Shown here piece after piece: positions 21,645-31,871 of a stretch of 38,382 nucleotides of DNA. The translations under genes were made by a program, and so were the position numbers. The stretch's first letter is position 1; every line of letters begins with the position of its first letter. Below the pieces are notes generated by a model that saw only the letters and a list, made by a program, of their open reading frames with translations, was not told the DNA's origin and did no database searches. The stretch is from Didymodactylos carnosus (Eukaryota; Rotifera; Eurotatoria; Philodinida; Philodinidae): the NCBI GenBank assembly GCA_905250885.1, contig CAJNOQ010000960.1:1-38382 (forward strand), written 5' to 3'.

Positions 21645-22521
21645 CTACAGTTTCGTTTCTTCTTTAAATTTAATGTGTTTTCTAATCTGATCACCGTTTT
21701 TATTCATAATTGTCCTCCATTCTGCACTTAAATGATCATGTCGATTGATTGATTGAACAATTTCAGAGAAAACACTTTCTTTAATTTTTCTCTTACGATA
21801 GTCTGTCTCAACGTCAAGAATCATTGCCTTTTCTGGCTCAAATAAACATTGCCAGTTTTTTTGATGGTGGTGTTGGACAATTTCCGAATGTGTTTCTAAA
21901 CTATCTTTTTCAATAAGGGAAGCGTGCTGCTTCATTCGATTTTGCAAACCGACTTTAGCCTCACCCACGTACGATGCTCCACACTCACAAGGAATTTCGT
22001 AAATAACTGATCTCGATGTCATCTTTTTGTTTGATGGCAGAAACGATGACAACTTCTTTCCATAAGAAAAATACAATTTTATTTTTAAACGTTCCAGTCT
22101 TCTCTTCAAAACTTCAATACCTGGATAATAAGGAAGTGCCATACTGAATTTCGTTTCTTCTTTTGGTTTTGGGAGAGTAGAACTTGTGGCTTGAGTTGAA
22201 GTATTTGGTTGCTCTCTTACACTTTCACGAATGAATTCTTCAACTTGTTTTGACGGGAAATTTGACTTCGCAAGCATTTCTCTCAATTTGTTTAAATCTT
22301 CCTGTTGGTCAGTCGCATCTTTAGTCGTAGTAATGATTCTTTTTGACATATTTTTCACAATGTTTTTCTTAACGGACTTTTGATGGCAACTCTGAAAATT
22401 GAGAAAACGATCACTCGCTGTCTCTTTTGGATACCATCTTAATTTAACTTGGTCATTGATAGTATTTCGACTGAGTGTTGTGTCTAGAAAATTCAGCTGT
22501 CCGTTGCTTTCATAATAATTC
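21645..22521 (-). pseudogene. Penelope RT thumb and GIY-YIG endonuclease
   Basis: The frame is open from the right pLTR border (22521) to the stop at 21645, with the first ATG at about 22358. Before that ATG the same frame reads GQLNFLDTTL and SDRFLNFQSCHQKSVKKNIV, the RT thumb of Penelope elements. After it come LREMLAKSNFPSKQVEEFI (RT-endonuclease linker), then the GIY-YIG nuclease: VIYEIPCECGASYVGEA, NRMKQH, and KIKES with the catalytic Glu. The nuclease nicks target DNA to prime reverse transcription. The RT core is missing, so the element cannot copy itself, yet the endonuclease half has no internal stop. It could still give a stand-alone endonuclease of about 237 residues. Confidence 0.85.
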
Positions 22522-22792
22522 GTAATATTGATACGAAGTGAAGAAACGTGGTTTCCTCATTCAGTGTTATCGCCCTGTTCATTCGTATCAATATTAAAAA
22601 GAAGTCAAACGAAGAAAAAGAGAAGGAAAGAAAAGAAAAGTAGAAGTTAGTTTTGTAAATTTTTTGTACAGATAGTCATTTCTAACTTTTCGTCTGATGA
22701 AGAACACCTATGTGTTTGAAACGTCACGGTGTATATTTTCAATGTAATTGAATAAATTATCAGGAAGAGTATTTTGAACTTTACTTTTGACA
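22522..22792 (+). repeat. Right pseudo-LTR
   Basis: 271-bp partner of 21360-21630 in opposite orientation. It carries the plus-strand hammerhead at 22691-22728 and is followed by a tail and the target duplication. Confidence 0.9.
22691..22728 (+). ncRNA. Hammerhead ribozyme motif, right pLTR
   Basis: CGT (helix I), CTGATGA (22694-22700), helix II hairpin 22701-22717, GAAA (22718-22721), minimal helix III with GTC ending at 22725 as predicted cleavage site, then ACG pairing back to CGT. Identical to the left copy. Confidence 0.75.
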
Positions 22793-22834
22793 ATGTCTTC
22801 AACCTTCCTTAAACGCTCTGAACTAGACGCTAAT

Positions 22835-23579
22835 ATTAGTTCGTTGCTAGAGCCAATCTAGCATCCTGTGAATGAGGCGGAATGGCTTAGCCCCAATCCT
22901 CTCTGCGTCAAACAGGACCGAAATGATACTCGCTACATCCTGAAAGTCATCAACGACAAAGCGGTCTTACACCGAGGATACTCACGATTGCGATGACATC
23001 AACCTTTGATGCATTTCTCACTTTGGTGCATTTTTATTTTGAGACCCTGCGAAGTTAAAATATTTAGCGAAGTTGTACATAGCAGAAGTCCGTTTTGATA
23101 CTCAAAATAGTTAAACAAAAAGACTTCAACTTTGTGACAACAAACGTGAAAAGGATTTATGCTCATTCATACTCCTTCGTTCATTAAAATTGCTGTGTAC
23201 TTACTTTGTATATTACTTATTTTTTCATGTGCTTCCCTCTTGAAAAAGTGAAAAAAGCACATATAAACTGCAAAACAGTCGAGTGTAAATATAGTCTGCA
23301 CACTATGCTAAGAAAATATGAAGTGTCTTGTATATAACGGACACTGTTTTTTTTGTATATCTCCTTTAAAATGAGAATAACAAAAACACATATCTTCAAT
23401 CACACACGTGTCTATAGACACATAGTATATACTATTTATGTTATAAATAGAATGTGGACTATCTATTTGTATACGAAATATAGACTAAATTCTCACTTTG
23501 AAATAAGAGTAAAAGAATTCTTTTCCGTTCTTGCAATTCAAAAAGTACGAACTATATCCACCAATAAAATTCCGTGACT
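22835..23579. other. Region without recognisable genes
   Basis: Continuation of the repeat DNA interrupted by the Penelope insertion, then AT-rich sequence. Only short chance frames are present. Confidence 0.5.
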
Positions 23580-23960
23580 TGAGTAGCGTCGCGACTTTTT
23601 AAAACTCAGCTAGATTGTCCTGCAATAGCCGCAATTACTGTCGACATGAGTCGCGTCGCGAAATAGCAATATGATAGTGATTGCGCTAAGAAAAACTATA
23701 CTGAATTCTTAAGAATGGAATCGATGCAGATTTGGAGTTCTGCCGCGAGATCGCGAGTGTGCAGCGATCACGCCATGACTTCGCGAGCATATAGCGATCG
23801 CGCTGTGACTATGAAATCGCGATTGGACTCCTACAAAATATTTTTTCTAAAAAACATGAGTTTACCAAGATCACGACGTGATAACGTGACTTTGTAGCGA
23901 TCGCGAAGCGACAGCCATGGGTTTATCGTGATCGTGACATCATGATCGCGTGGACTTCAC
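23580..23960. repeat. TCGCGA/GATCGCG-rich degenerate repeat block, right
   Basis: Many degenerate copies of GCGATCGC, GATCACGCC, TCGCGAG and ATGACTTCGCG. Same character as 20010-20380 and related in motif to the GATCACG arms of the element at 26403-27227. Confidence 0.6.
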
Positions 23961-24087
23961 TGAGTTTGAAAATTTTCCCGTTCGCAGTAGAAACTTTTAC
24001 TTTACGTCATATTTGCCGAGAAGTGCTAAAATAGAAAAGGAAAGGAAGAGAGCTTCACATGTGATCATTTGATATATTACAGATCAG

Positions 24088-24420
24088 AGGTGGGCGGAAT
24101 GAAAATTTGGCTATTCCGTTCCGCCCGGTCTCTAGACTGCGTTATCCCGTCCCGTAAGAAATTTCAAAAATTTCATTTCACCTAGTTTCAAAATTTTCGT
24201 CTAGTTGCGTCATGTCAGTAGCTAAAACACTGTAGATTCATAGTTTAATGTCATTTCTTCTGTGTATTATTTGTTATTGTTATACAAAAATACTGAAACA
24301 CATATGGAACAAATTCACTTTTTTATTTACACATGTGATCTAACTAGCAGAAATGGGGCGGGATGGAAATTTTCGCTATCCCGTCCCGTTCTGTCCCCTG
24401 CCTATTTCATCCCGACCCGC
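24088..24420. repeat. hAT-like G/C-rich direct repeat pair
   Basis: CAGAGGTGGGCGGAATGAAA at about 24086 and CAGAAATGGGGCGGGATGGA at about 24348 begin two related segments of about 60 bp. Both continue with an ATTTTC-like stretch, GCTATTCCG/GCTATCCCG and CCCGTCCCG-type runs, and the second ends in GTCCCCTG. The CAGNGG start and CCCCTG end recall hAT termini. No 8-bp target duplication was found, so this is tentative. Confidence 0.45.
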
Positions 24421-24951
24421 ATATCTTTACCAGATAAAGCAGAACACGATATATAAGAATACTGTATAGACATTTGCGGACATTTGCCAAGAAGTGAAAA
24501 GATACACCTTATTTGATACGGCTCTAATAAAAGGCAAAGTAAAAAGAGAAAACTATATAGATAAAGAAAGAAAACAACTTAGACATAGCATTTGTGTAAG
24601 GATGGGAGACAAACCAGGTGGAGAAATAATGATGAATAGTCTCTTGAGTAGTGACGATGATAGCAACGTTTCTTAGAAATGATGATGGTTTTTCAATCAT
24701 TGTTTTACGAAACAAAATCAGTCTATGGCGTTTGAAAACCTTGTTTAAGAATTCTCCAACCTAAACGTTGAAGAACTTTATCAGCTGAACTAGAATCATA
24801 GCCTCTGACATCGCTCTAGTTTTCGTATACTTAGTGAACTCCAGGCGAGCTAAATTCTTTCAGTCGTATTTCCATAAATGGGTGAATAATTCATAATTCA
24901 ATTAAAAAAGATTGGATGATTTATACACAGATCGAACACTTGACGAGACAG

Positions 24952-25180
24952 CGCACATGAATATAGTTTTGAAGACCCATTAAATGACTTACTTTGTGTA
25001 AGACATAAGCAATGTGCGCCGACTAGATTTGATAATAAAACTCAGATGTTTGTTGTCAGTGACATATGGGATGGGGATATTGTTGACAGAGATTATAGGC
25101 AAGGAAATATGTTGAACAAGACGGGTGGAAAAAAACTTGGATTAATATTTATCAGCATTCAAATGACGTTTCTAAGCTAT
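24952..25180 (+). pseudogene. Unidentified coding-like fragment
   Basis: A plus-strand frame without an ATG start stays open for about 65-75 codons and has protein-like composition (SFEDPLNDLLCVRHKQC, FVVSDIWDGDIVDRDY, GNMLNKTGGKKLG). The DIWDG and following Gly-rich layout faintly recalls some transposases, but I cannot assign it. It lies among transposon debris just before a CTAACGAGGG terminus at 25200. Confidence 0.35.
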
Positions 25181-25197
25181 TGACCATTTACGAACGA

Positions 25198-26129
25198 CGA
25201 CTAACGAGGGAATCTTTCGCGGCGATAAATCGTTTTTGGACTCAGACTATTTTCATCATGTAGAGAATAGTGAACAGTGAAAAATCCCAAGTTGGTTTGG
25301 GCCCATGGGCCTTTTTGACCGAGATATGAGTTAATTAATGAAAATGTCATTAATAATAATTAATTAATAACTCACGACCTTGATCAGTTAGAAGTCTGAA
25401 ACTTTCATCATTGATGATGATAGCTGTTGCCTACTTGCTGTGAGACTTTTAGGCTTATAAACCAAAACGTTCCCAAGATATGAATTTTTTATGGTTTAAG
25501 CAGTTTTTAGTGAAAATTCACCATTGAAAACCTAAAAAATTCACCCATGTAGCTAGGTGTCTAGTTTAAAATAAAACAAACTCGAACTCTCTAGCTGTAA
25601 CATCTGATCGATGTTTTGAATCATCTGGTCTATTGGATTATATGAAATTTCATCGTATACCTTTGTCTTTTTCATGTACATATCAAGCGGAAATTAAAAG
25701 CCAACTTTCTTAGCCCCAGAAGGAACGAGCTCTAACTTTGCAGAAAACTTTCTTTGTTCTTCTATATAATAATAATGTTTGAATAAAGTGTCGAGGTCGT
25801 TTCGTTTTCAAAACGCCAGCAGATGGATGGTGCTAATGCAAAGTTATACAGAGTTGTGCAAGGTCTTATTTTGATCAGAAAAATTTGCTCTACAATCTAC
25901 GCGTAAAAATTTAATTGCATAAGTATCCAGGACAAAACTATTATTTGAAGATCTGATTTTTCGGAGCTCCTACAAAACTTGCTCGAAAGCCTCAAAAAAT
26001 TACTTCTGTAACCGAAAGTGATATGGATTCTGAAAGTAGATACGTCAAGCTATCTTTCCATGTGCTTTATCTCGGAATGAATTTTTGTCCAAGAATCATC
26101 ATTTCTGAGGGGGGAGAGATCTTTAAATC
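25198..26129. mobile_element. Mosaic element with CTAACGAGGG terminus
   Basis: 25198-25330 is homologous to the left arm of the foldback at 33937 (shared CTAACGAGGGA, ACTCGGACTA/ACTCAGACTA, AAGTTGGTT and a degenerate GAGTTA). About 25546-25600 is an inverted copy of 901-956, and 25832-26129 a direct copy of 1284-1577. The interior is non-coding and contains a small ATTAATTAAT palindrome near 25330-25370. The right limit is uncertain. Confidence 0.6.
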
Positions 26130-26657
26130 GTTCATCACTACTCAAAAACATCCGTCCTGATCAAATACAATGTATCAGACTACTTTATTAAAGTAGAATT
26201 TCAGCATAGTTATCTGTCTCATATACACGTTCTTCTATGGGTTCCAAATCCCCTGCAAAGAAACAGTAGTAGGACAAAATGAAATAATTGAATTCATTGA
26301 TTCGTTCTTAACGACTGATTTGCTCTGAAGAGATATCCATTACGTCATCGTCTCGTGCGGAAATTTCAAACACATTATCATACATTTACATGTAATACAG
26401 GTAGAGTTCTGCGTGATTGATTTTTTTGCTCACGATCGCGGTTGAAATGTAAGTTTTACGCACGATCACGGTTTTTTTTAAACAATGGCAACTACGATCA
26501 CGATTACGATACTTTGCAAAGTTATAATCGCGATCACGATCACGTTCACGAACTTTTCACGATCATCTGTAAGAGTATTTTATTACACCAATATTCGATT
26601 GGATGAATAAAATATCGAATCCAAAAACAAAATTGAAGAGTTTTATTTTGTTTGTTC

Positions 26658-27012
26658 TTATCAAGAAAGGTTGTAATCGTGAAAGGAAGGTTTCTAACAT
26701 ATTTCGCAAAGGGTATTTTCTTCCTAATAAAATTATTTTCATTTATTCGTGACGTTTCGAATCACATCATTCTTTCTTTTTCTTTTTCTTTATAACAGTG
26801 GTACGGACAAAATGGCAATAGTCTGGTACGAGAAAATAGTAGAATTTTCTGTGTCCGTACTACTATTTTCTCGTACCAGACTATTGCCATTTTGTCCGTA
26901 TCACTGTTATAAAGAAAAAGAAAAAGAAAGAATGATGTGATTCGAAACGTCACGAATAAATGAAAATAATTTTATTAGGAAGAAAATACCCTTTGCGAAT
27001 TATCAAGAAAGG
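26658..27012. mobile_element. Gene-less Penelope-type insertion: inverted pLTR pair, tail and 13-bp TSD
   Basis: TTATCAAGAAAGG is duplicated at 26658-26670 and 27000-27012. After the left copy come a 32-nt tail (26671-26702) and then a near-perfect palindrome. Read on the minus strand the tail contains AACCTTCCTT, the same decamer found in the tail of the GIY-YIG Penelope element at 22793-22821. The arms contain CGAAACGTCACG and ATTAGGAAGA, matching GAAACGTCACG and ATCAGGAAGA of those pLTRs. So this is a related inverted-pLTR insertion lacking any coding part, nested in the foldback element. Confidence 0.75.
26703..26999. repeat. 140-bp-arm palindrome
   Basis: Arms 26703-26842 and 26860-26999 are reverse complements with a single mismatch seen (CAGTGGTACGG against CAGTGATACGG); the spacer is 17 nt. 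The near-identical short frames on both strands here are simply the two arms. Confidence 0.95.
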
Positions 27013-27391
27013 ATATCGAAATTATATTTTTGAATAAATCAAATTTTGAACGTATACTCCACAATCGTGAATACGAAACTATTTAGTTTGGAACACGATC
27101 ACAATCATAGAGAAAATGCTTTTGTCGCTCACGACCACGTTCACAATCATGAGAAACCGTCTGAATCACGTACGATCACGATCACGATCGTCCGTGATCG
27201 TGAAATTATCGATCACGCAGAACACTAAATACAGGTGAGCTTCGATAATAATATGTCAAAATATATAATATATACAGTATATATTCAACAATAAACACCG
27301 ATACTATCTTCTGATACTGCTACCCATAACTGCAGGAGTCACTTCATACCGAATCCGCTGAACCCGTAAAAATAGTTCGAGACAATAGGAT

Positions 27392-28265
27392 ATGGAGCAC
27401 GAAACAAGCCACGAGAAAGGTTCAAAAATCATAATACGCAACCTCAGCACCAAAGACAATGATATATATGAAGAAATGACACATACAGATAACCCAGATG
27501 AAACAGCCAAGCAACAAACACGGAAAGAATTCTTCGAACTTATACTATGCCGATTTGGATCTCTCCGTGAAACAGCACTTAGCACGCGTTTTAGAACCTA
27601 TCACAAAAAAACAATTTAGAAATATCGAACTTCATACTCCTTTCAAATGAGCCAGTAAATTCTCTCTACCCCTATAGACCCTGACTACGCGAAAACAACA
27701 AAGACCTCTATTAGATCTTGTGAACAAGCACCTATTTTACCTTATGCAACATTCATCGAACCCAAAAGCAAAACTTCTTCCATTTTCGATGTAAACAGCC
27801 TTGCTGAATCTGGTAAAGGGTATACCTATCCAAATATTAATAGATTTAAACTATAATGATGACATTAAATTTAGGAAAATCATACTGTATACGGCAAATT
27901 GAACGAATGCTAAAAGACTTTTGTTTATCAGAAAAAACATGCAACAATGTTAGTGCACGCATAAGATGCGGTTTACTGAAAATAGCGTATACAGGCAGAG
28001 CTGCTGGAGACTACATGCAAATAAATCCACCGATGAAAATAAGTGTGGCGGTGTCCATCAAAAGATCCCTGTATTTGTGGGCGCTAAAATTGTTATCAGA
28101 CGAAATATAGATTTTGATAACATGATAGTTAACGGAGCAGAGGGAATTATAACGAACATCGTGTGGGAAAACAGTCAATTCACATCACAGCAGGCCGGAT
28201 ATATGGGAAGTTATTCAAATATGGCCAAATATCCAAAATATGTCACAGGTCGCAAGTACATATAA
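27392..28265 (+). pseudogene. Helitron/PIF1-type helicase relic
   Basis: Two offset plus-strand frames carry pieces of an SF1 helicase of the PIF1/Helitron kind. LGKSYCIRQIERML (about 27868-27912) is a worn P-loop (GKS) region, YTGRAAG (about 27988) resembles the APTGRAA motif, and VFVGAKIVIRRNIDFDN...VNGAEGIITNIVW (about 28070-28170) matches the late helicase region (GAxVMLxxNxD ... VNGxxGxV). Walker B and intermediate motifs are missing, so the copy is internally deleted and frameshifted. The upstream frame 27392-27619 (CRFGSLRETALSTRF) may be from the same element but is unassigned. Confidence 0.65.
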
Positions 28266-28269
28266 TTAA

Positions 28270-29260
28270 ACTGTTGTATTAAAAGCAAAAAAAATTGCTT
28301 CAAAAATCAAAGAGATTTTATTTCGTGGACGGAGATTATCACTATTTAAAAGTCTTTTTATCAAAAAAATCATTAAAAGTATTTTCTGAATCTGCATCCG
28401 TCAGTACTGTATCAGATTGTCTGTTGCGTCAACACTAGTTTTTAAAGGAGTAAACTGCTTCTTTTGAACCTACTAAAGATTTCGACTCAATGATCTGATA
28501 CCAAATATCGTTACTCTTATAGTAAACATTATAATCATTAAACCTTTTAAATTAGCGAGCTTTGATGATAATTCGCATAAAATTTTATTTACAATAGGCG
28601 GCAAAACAGAATCGCATAGCAACGTTTCGTTCTTCAGTCAGATCTATACATCACTGCAAATGTATATCAAATTATTGATTCAATTCAATATGATGGTACA
28701 TACTTTGTGGTAAATATCCATCAATTTTTGGCAAGCTGTTTTTGTTATTCGTGGTGAAGAAAACTCCTTTTCTCCTATAGTACTAAGCTGAAAAATCTCG
28801 ACGTACATATTGATTTCTGGTGTTGGTCGTGAACAGTCTCTTACAAGATCTTCCAAAAAAGTGTAAATTTACCAGTGTTGAATGTTCTTGTTAGGTCAAA
28901 CTCGAGTCTTTCAGCCTCTAAAGTCGCAAAATCAAGTTTACTCTTTAGACTTTATTCAACAGTCATATAGCAGATATCCAGCGTCATTTTAAAACAGTAA
29001 AAATAAATATAAAAATAACATTTTTGTTCGAATCAACTTCTTTTCAACTGACAGTATTACTGAAGAAAAAGTGGTTTAACAGCTATCAATTAGCTGTCAA
29101 AAAGAGCAATAGAAAGAAAACTGCATCTCTTGATTGAATGAGCGATTTTGTAGTCCAATTTGAGGAAATACATGATTCTTGAATAAAAGTGATATGATTC
29201 ACTTTGCTTGAAATGTGATGTTTACAAAATTCCTCGATTGGCTAACATCCAAACCGTCAG
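28270..29260. other. Region without recognisable genes
   Basis: AT-rich, with only short chance frames. On the minus strand at about 28622-28645 the sequence CTGACTGAAGAACGAAACGTTG resembles a worn hammerhead/pLTR core (CTGATGA...GAAAC) and may be another Penelope remnant. Confidence 0.4.
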
Positions 29261-29262
29261 CA

Positions 29263-30645
29263 TTAGCCAAATTTGTTCTCAATACTTCTAATAACCTTCT
29301 CCAACTTGCTGATCGTTTTTTTTAATAATCTTACCAATACAACACTTTTTGCCCTGTACTGTATCGACGGTGAAGCGCGAGACAATTGATATTGTGGAAA
29401 ATGTATTTGTTTTTCATTAGGATTGTTCGATGACCATTGAGTAGAATAGGAAGAAAGAATGTTTCGAATTTGACATATAACATCACGTCTCAAATCATTA
29501 TGAATGTCTCTGAAACATTTATCCAAGTACTCTCCAAATGTTCTTCTGGGTCCCGAATCTGGATCTATCCATTGGAATCCATCAATTCCTGTTAAACTCT
29601 GCCCGTGTGTAATTAATGCTTCGATGGTGTTGTAAAACAATAACATTGTATCATGCATATCGCTTGTTATTTCAATAAGAAACTCCTTCAGATAAAAGAA
29701 CGATGAAACTCAGTTTATTATTCGGGTGACACTATAACTAGTGGCGTAACTACAAAGGGAGCAGAGCCCCCTCTGGAAAAAATTCTTTATGTGGTAGTTT
29801 CTTAGTGTTTCTATGAATTTCAAATTCGAATTTGAAATGAACGTCTAGAAGTAGAAAACTAGTCATAATCTTCGTACAATATTCGATATGTTTTCTTCAA
29901 GGAAGACATTTTGAAATCGATTTTGAAAAAGTCGTTGCAACGTTTGCTAGTTTGCATAAGGATAGTAGAATGAAGTTCAAATCAACAAGTATTTTGTAGT
30001 GAAAGAGTTTTAAAGTAAGAAGAAAATGTTCTAAGTTTTTGAAATAAATCGAACTTGATTACGTTCTTTTCTAACGGTTCACTTTGAAAACATTTCAGAA
30101 AATTCACACTACCCCTGATAGTGTTTAAAACATTTTCTGACCCAACATTCTCAGCTCCCTCTGGATCGAAATTCTTGTTACGCCACTAACTACAGCAGAG
30201 ATCCCAACGAGAACTTTCTGTCCAACTTGTGCGGGTCTCTACACCGGCGAACTTACTTTGGCAATATTGTTCTCTTGAGCAAAACGATGAGACCATACTG
30301 ATCTTGGCATTTGATTTTGATCAGTTACCTGCCTTATTACGTAATCAATAAGCGAAGAGAATGTACTGGTCGTTCTAATGCTACTAATCTGAAAAAGATA
30401 AATACCAACTTTCGATTCATCAATGTATGCATTTCATCAATCTTTTGCACTTACCACCTGATTCTCAATAGAGTGTACCGTTCGATTCACTTTGATTAAG
30501 GCATTACGAATTTTATGTAATTCATCTTTAATACATGATGTTTCGTCGATAACACACAATTGATCAGTTTCCTTCTGCACTGGTTTTGTTTCAGTTGAAC
30601 GAAAGATCATCAAAATCAAGATTATACTTGTAAATAAACACAATT
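29263..30645 (-). CDS. Unrecognised membrane-anchored or secreted protein, three visible exons
   Basis: Minus-strand exons 30645-30455, 30388-30257 and 29685-29263 join in phase across GT-AG introns of 66 nt (GTAAGT...TTTTCAG) and 571 nt (GTAAGT...CTGAAG). The first visible exon follows a TTTTCTAG acceptor and encodes a hydrophobic segment (LCLFTSIILILMIF) and a charged stretch with two Cys (CVIDETSCIKDEL). The second reads ISSIRTTSTFSSLIDYVI. The last contains FLIEITSDMHDTMLLFY, GFQWIDPDSGPRRTFGEYLDKC and a basic helical end before TAA. The total is about 250 residues plus an unseen N-terminus. The hydrophobic segment suggests a signal peptide or anchor. No family is recognised. The large intron contains a complete MITE (29741-30186). 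Confidence 0.6.
29741..30186. mobile_element. 446-bp MITE with GTGGCGTAAC termini
   Basis: GTGGCGTAAC (29741) and its reverse complement GTTACGCCAC (ending 30186) bound the element, and TAACTA is duplicated at 29735-29740 and 30187-30192. A second imperfect inverted motif (GAGCAGAGCCCCCTCTGG/CTCCCTCTGG) lies just inside. No coding capacity. It sits in an intron of the gene on the minus strand. Confidence 0.8.
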
Positions 30646-30659
30646 CTAGAAAAGCAATA

Positions 30660-31870
30660 AAAAAAGATTGTTAAAGTAGAGTAGTCTATGAATGAAGATG
30701 TGAAATTTGAGGTTGTTTGTACACTTAAATTTCTTTTAGAATTACGTTATGCTGAAACTACTCCATTGGCATAAAACGTTAACTTGACGAAAGTAGTGGC
30801 GCTTCTAAAATGACAACAAGTCCTTTCGCACAGAGACGCATAATGGGATCAATGAGATAAATATCGGATGAACCTATGTTTTTCTGGTATAAACTTTATC
30901 GGCTCCTTGTACTTCTGAATAGCTGAGTAGGGTTTATATTCATCGGACATAGAACTCCCCAACTAAAGTAATTGTTGCAGAAAACTGAAAGCGTCCGGTA
31001 TTTTATTGATTTAAAACTTTCTTAGAGCATAATTGTCAGTGGTTCGTGTGCTATTTTTTCTTTTTTAGTTGTGGGTTTCATGTGTTTGATGAAATAAATT
31101 TCAGTTCAGTTCAGTGTGCGATTAGACTTCCTAATCTATGAAGTGATATAATTTATTATGAAAGAGAAAAAAATCAACTAGAACTGAAAAAAAAACATCT
31201 CCTCACATCTTTTTTTTCATCTTCTTTTAACTTATTTCATTCCTGTTTAACTGTCGACAACGTTCAGCTGTTGTCTATCCCTTTCGTCTCTTACATAACA
31301 CAGGTGAGAAAACTAAGCGGTCTGCATAAAACTGCTCGTTCTTATTTTCTATCAAAGCTACTAAAGTACTGGCAACAATCATTTCCAGAAATTATCATTC
31401 GGTCAAGAGTTAGAGTGGCAGACAAAACGTTAAGCGATTTTTCATTACTTTTCGTTTACTCTACAATAAACGGTTTTTTGATGGTTTGTAAGTGTCGGAA
31501 AAGGGCCAATTAGAAAAAGGTACTCGTTAGCAACAAGTCTGAATAGAAAGAAAGGCTAAAAAATGGGTTTTGCCACGATCTTCAACTTTTTAAAAAACCG
31601 AGAGATTTAAATTTTAAAAATTCAGTTTCGCGTTCCGTCAACTTGAACAGCACTTTCAACTATACCACTGGCACGAGCATGAAAAACTGCATATAGTGCT
31701 ATAATTTCATCTATTTCTGGCATATTTTAACCATTTACTGGCAAGTTTTCCGAAAATTAAATTCTATAGAAAACTTGTTAGAGGCTTTTCCGTTAAGGAA
31801 AAACCCATGCTAAAAGTGTATTCTGCACTTGATCTGAAAGGCTACAACTTCCTCTACAAAACAACTCCGA
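30660..31870. other. Region without recognisable genes
   Basis: AT-rich. An 80-codon plus-strand frame at 31271-31513 has no recognisable domain. The upstream exon(s) and promoter of the minus-strand gene ending at 30645 should lie in the first part but were not identified. Confidence 0.45.
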
Positions 31871-31871
31871 G

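Larger units (their letters stand above)
21347..22834 (-). mobile_element. 5'-truncated GIY-YIG Penelope element with inverted pseudo-LTRs
   Basis: Layout: 13-bp target duplication ACTAGACGCTAAT (21347-21359), left pLTR (21360-21630), minus-strand RT-thumb/GIY-YIG frame, inverted right pLTR (22522-22792), a 29-nt tail containing AACCTTCCTT (22793-22821), then the second target copy (22822-22834). Penelope-like elements are known to carry pLTRs in either orientation, hammerhead motifs in them, and extra terminal tails. All are present here. The coding part begins abruptly at the right pLTR within the RT thumb, so most of the RT is missing. Confidence 0.85.
26394..27236. mobile_element. Foldback element with GATCACG-rich arms and 9-bp TSD
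   Basis: AATACAGGT flanks the element on both sides (26394-26402 and 27228-27236). Termini are AGAGTTCTGCGTGATTGAT on the left and the inverted AGTGTTCTGCGTGATCGAT on the right. Each arm (about 26403-26580 and 27060-27227) is a degenerate array of CACGATCACG-like units, so the transcript could form a long hairpin. The middle was invaded by the palindromic pLTR element at 26658-27012. It has no coding capacity. The 9-bp duplication would fit a Mutator-like transposase, and 8 bp would fit hAT. Confidence 0.75.

Noticed and set aside
26749-26953. Two near-identical 63-residue proteins on opposite strands
   Set aside because: They are the two arms of the same palindrome read from both sides; no independent coding evidence.
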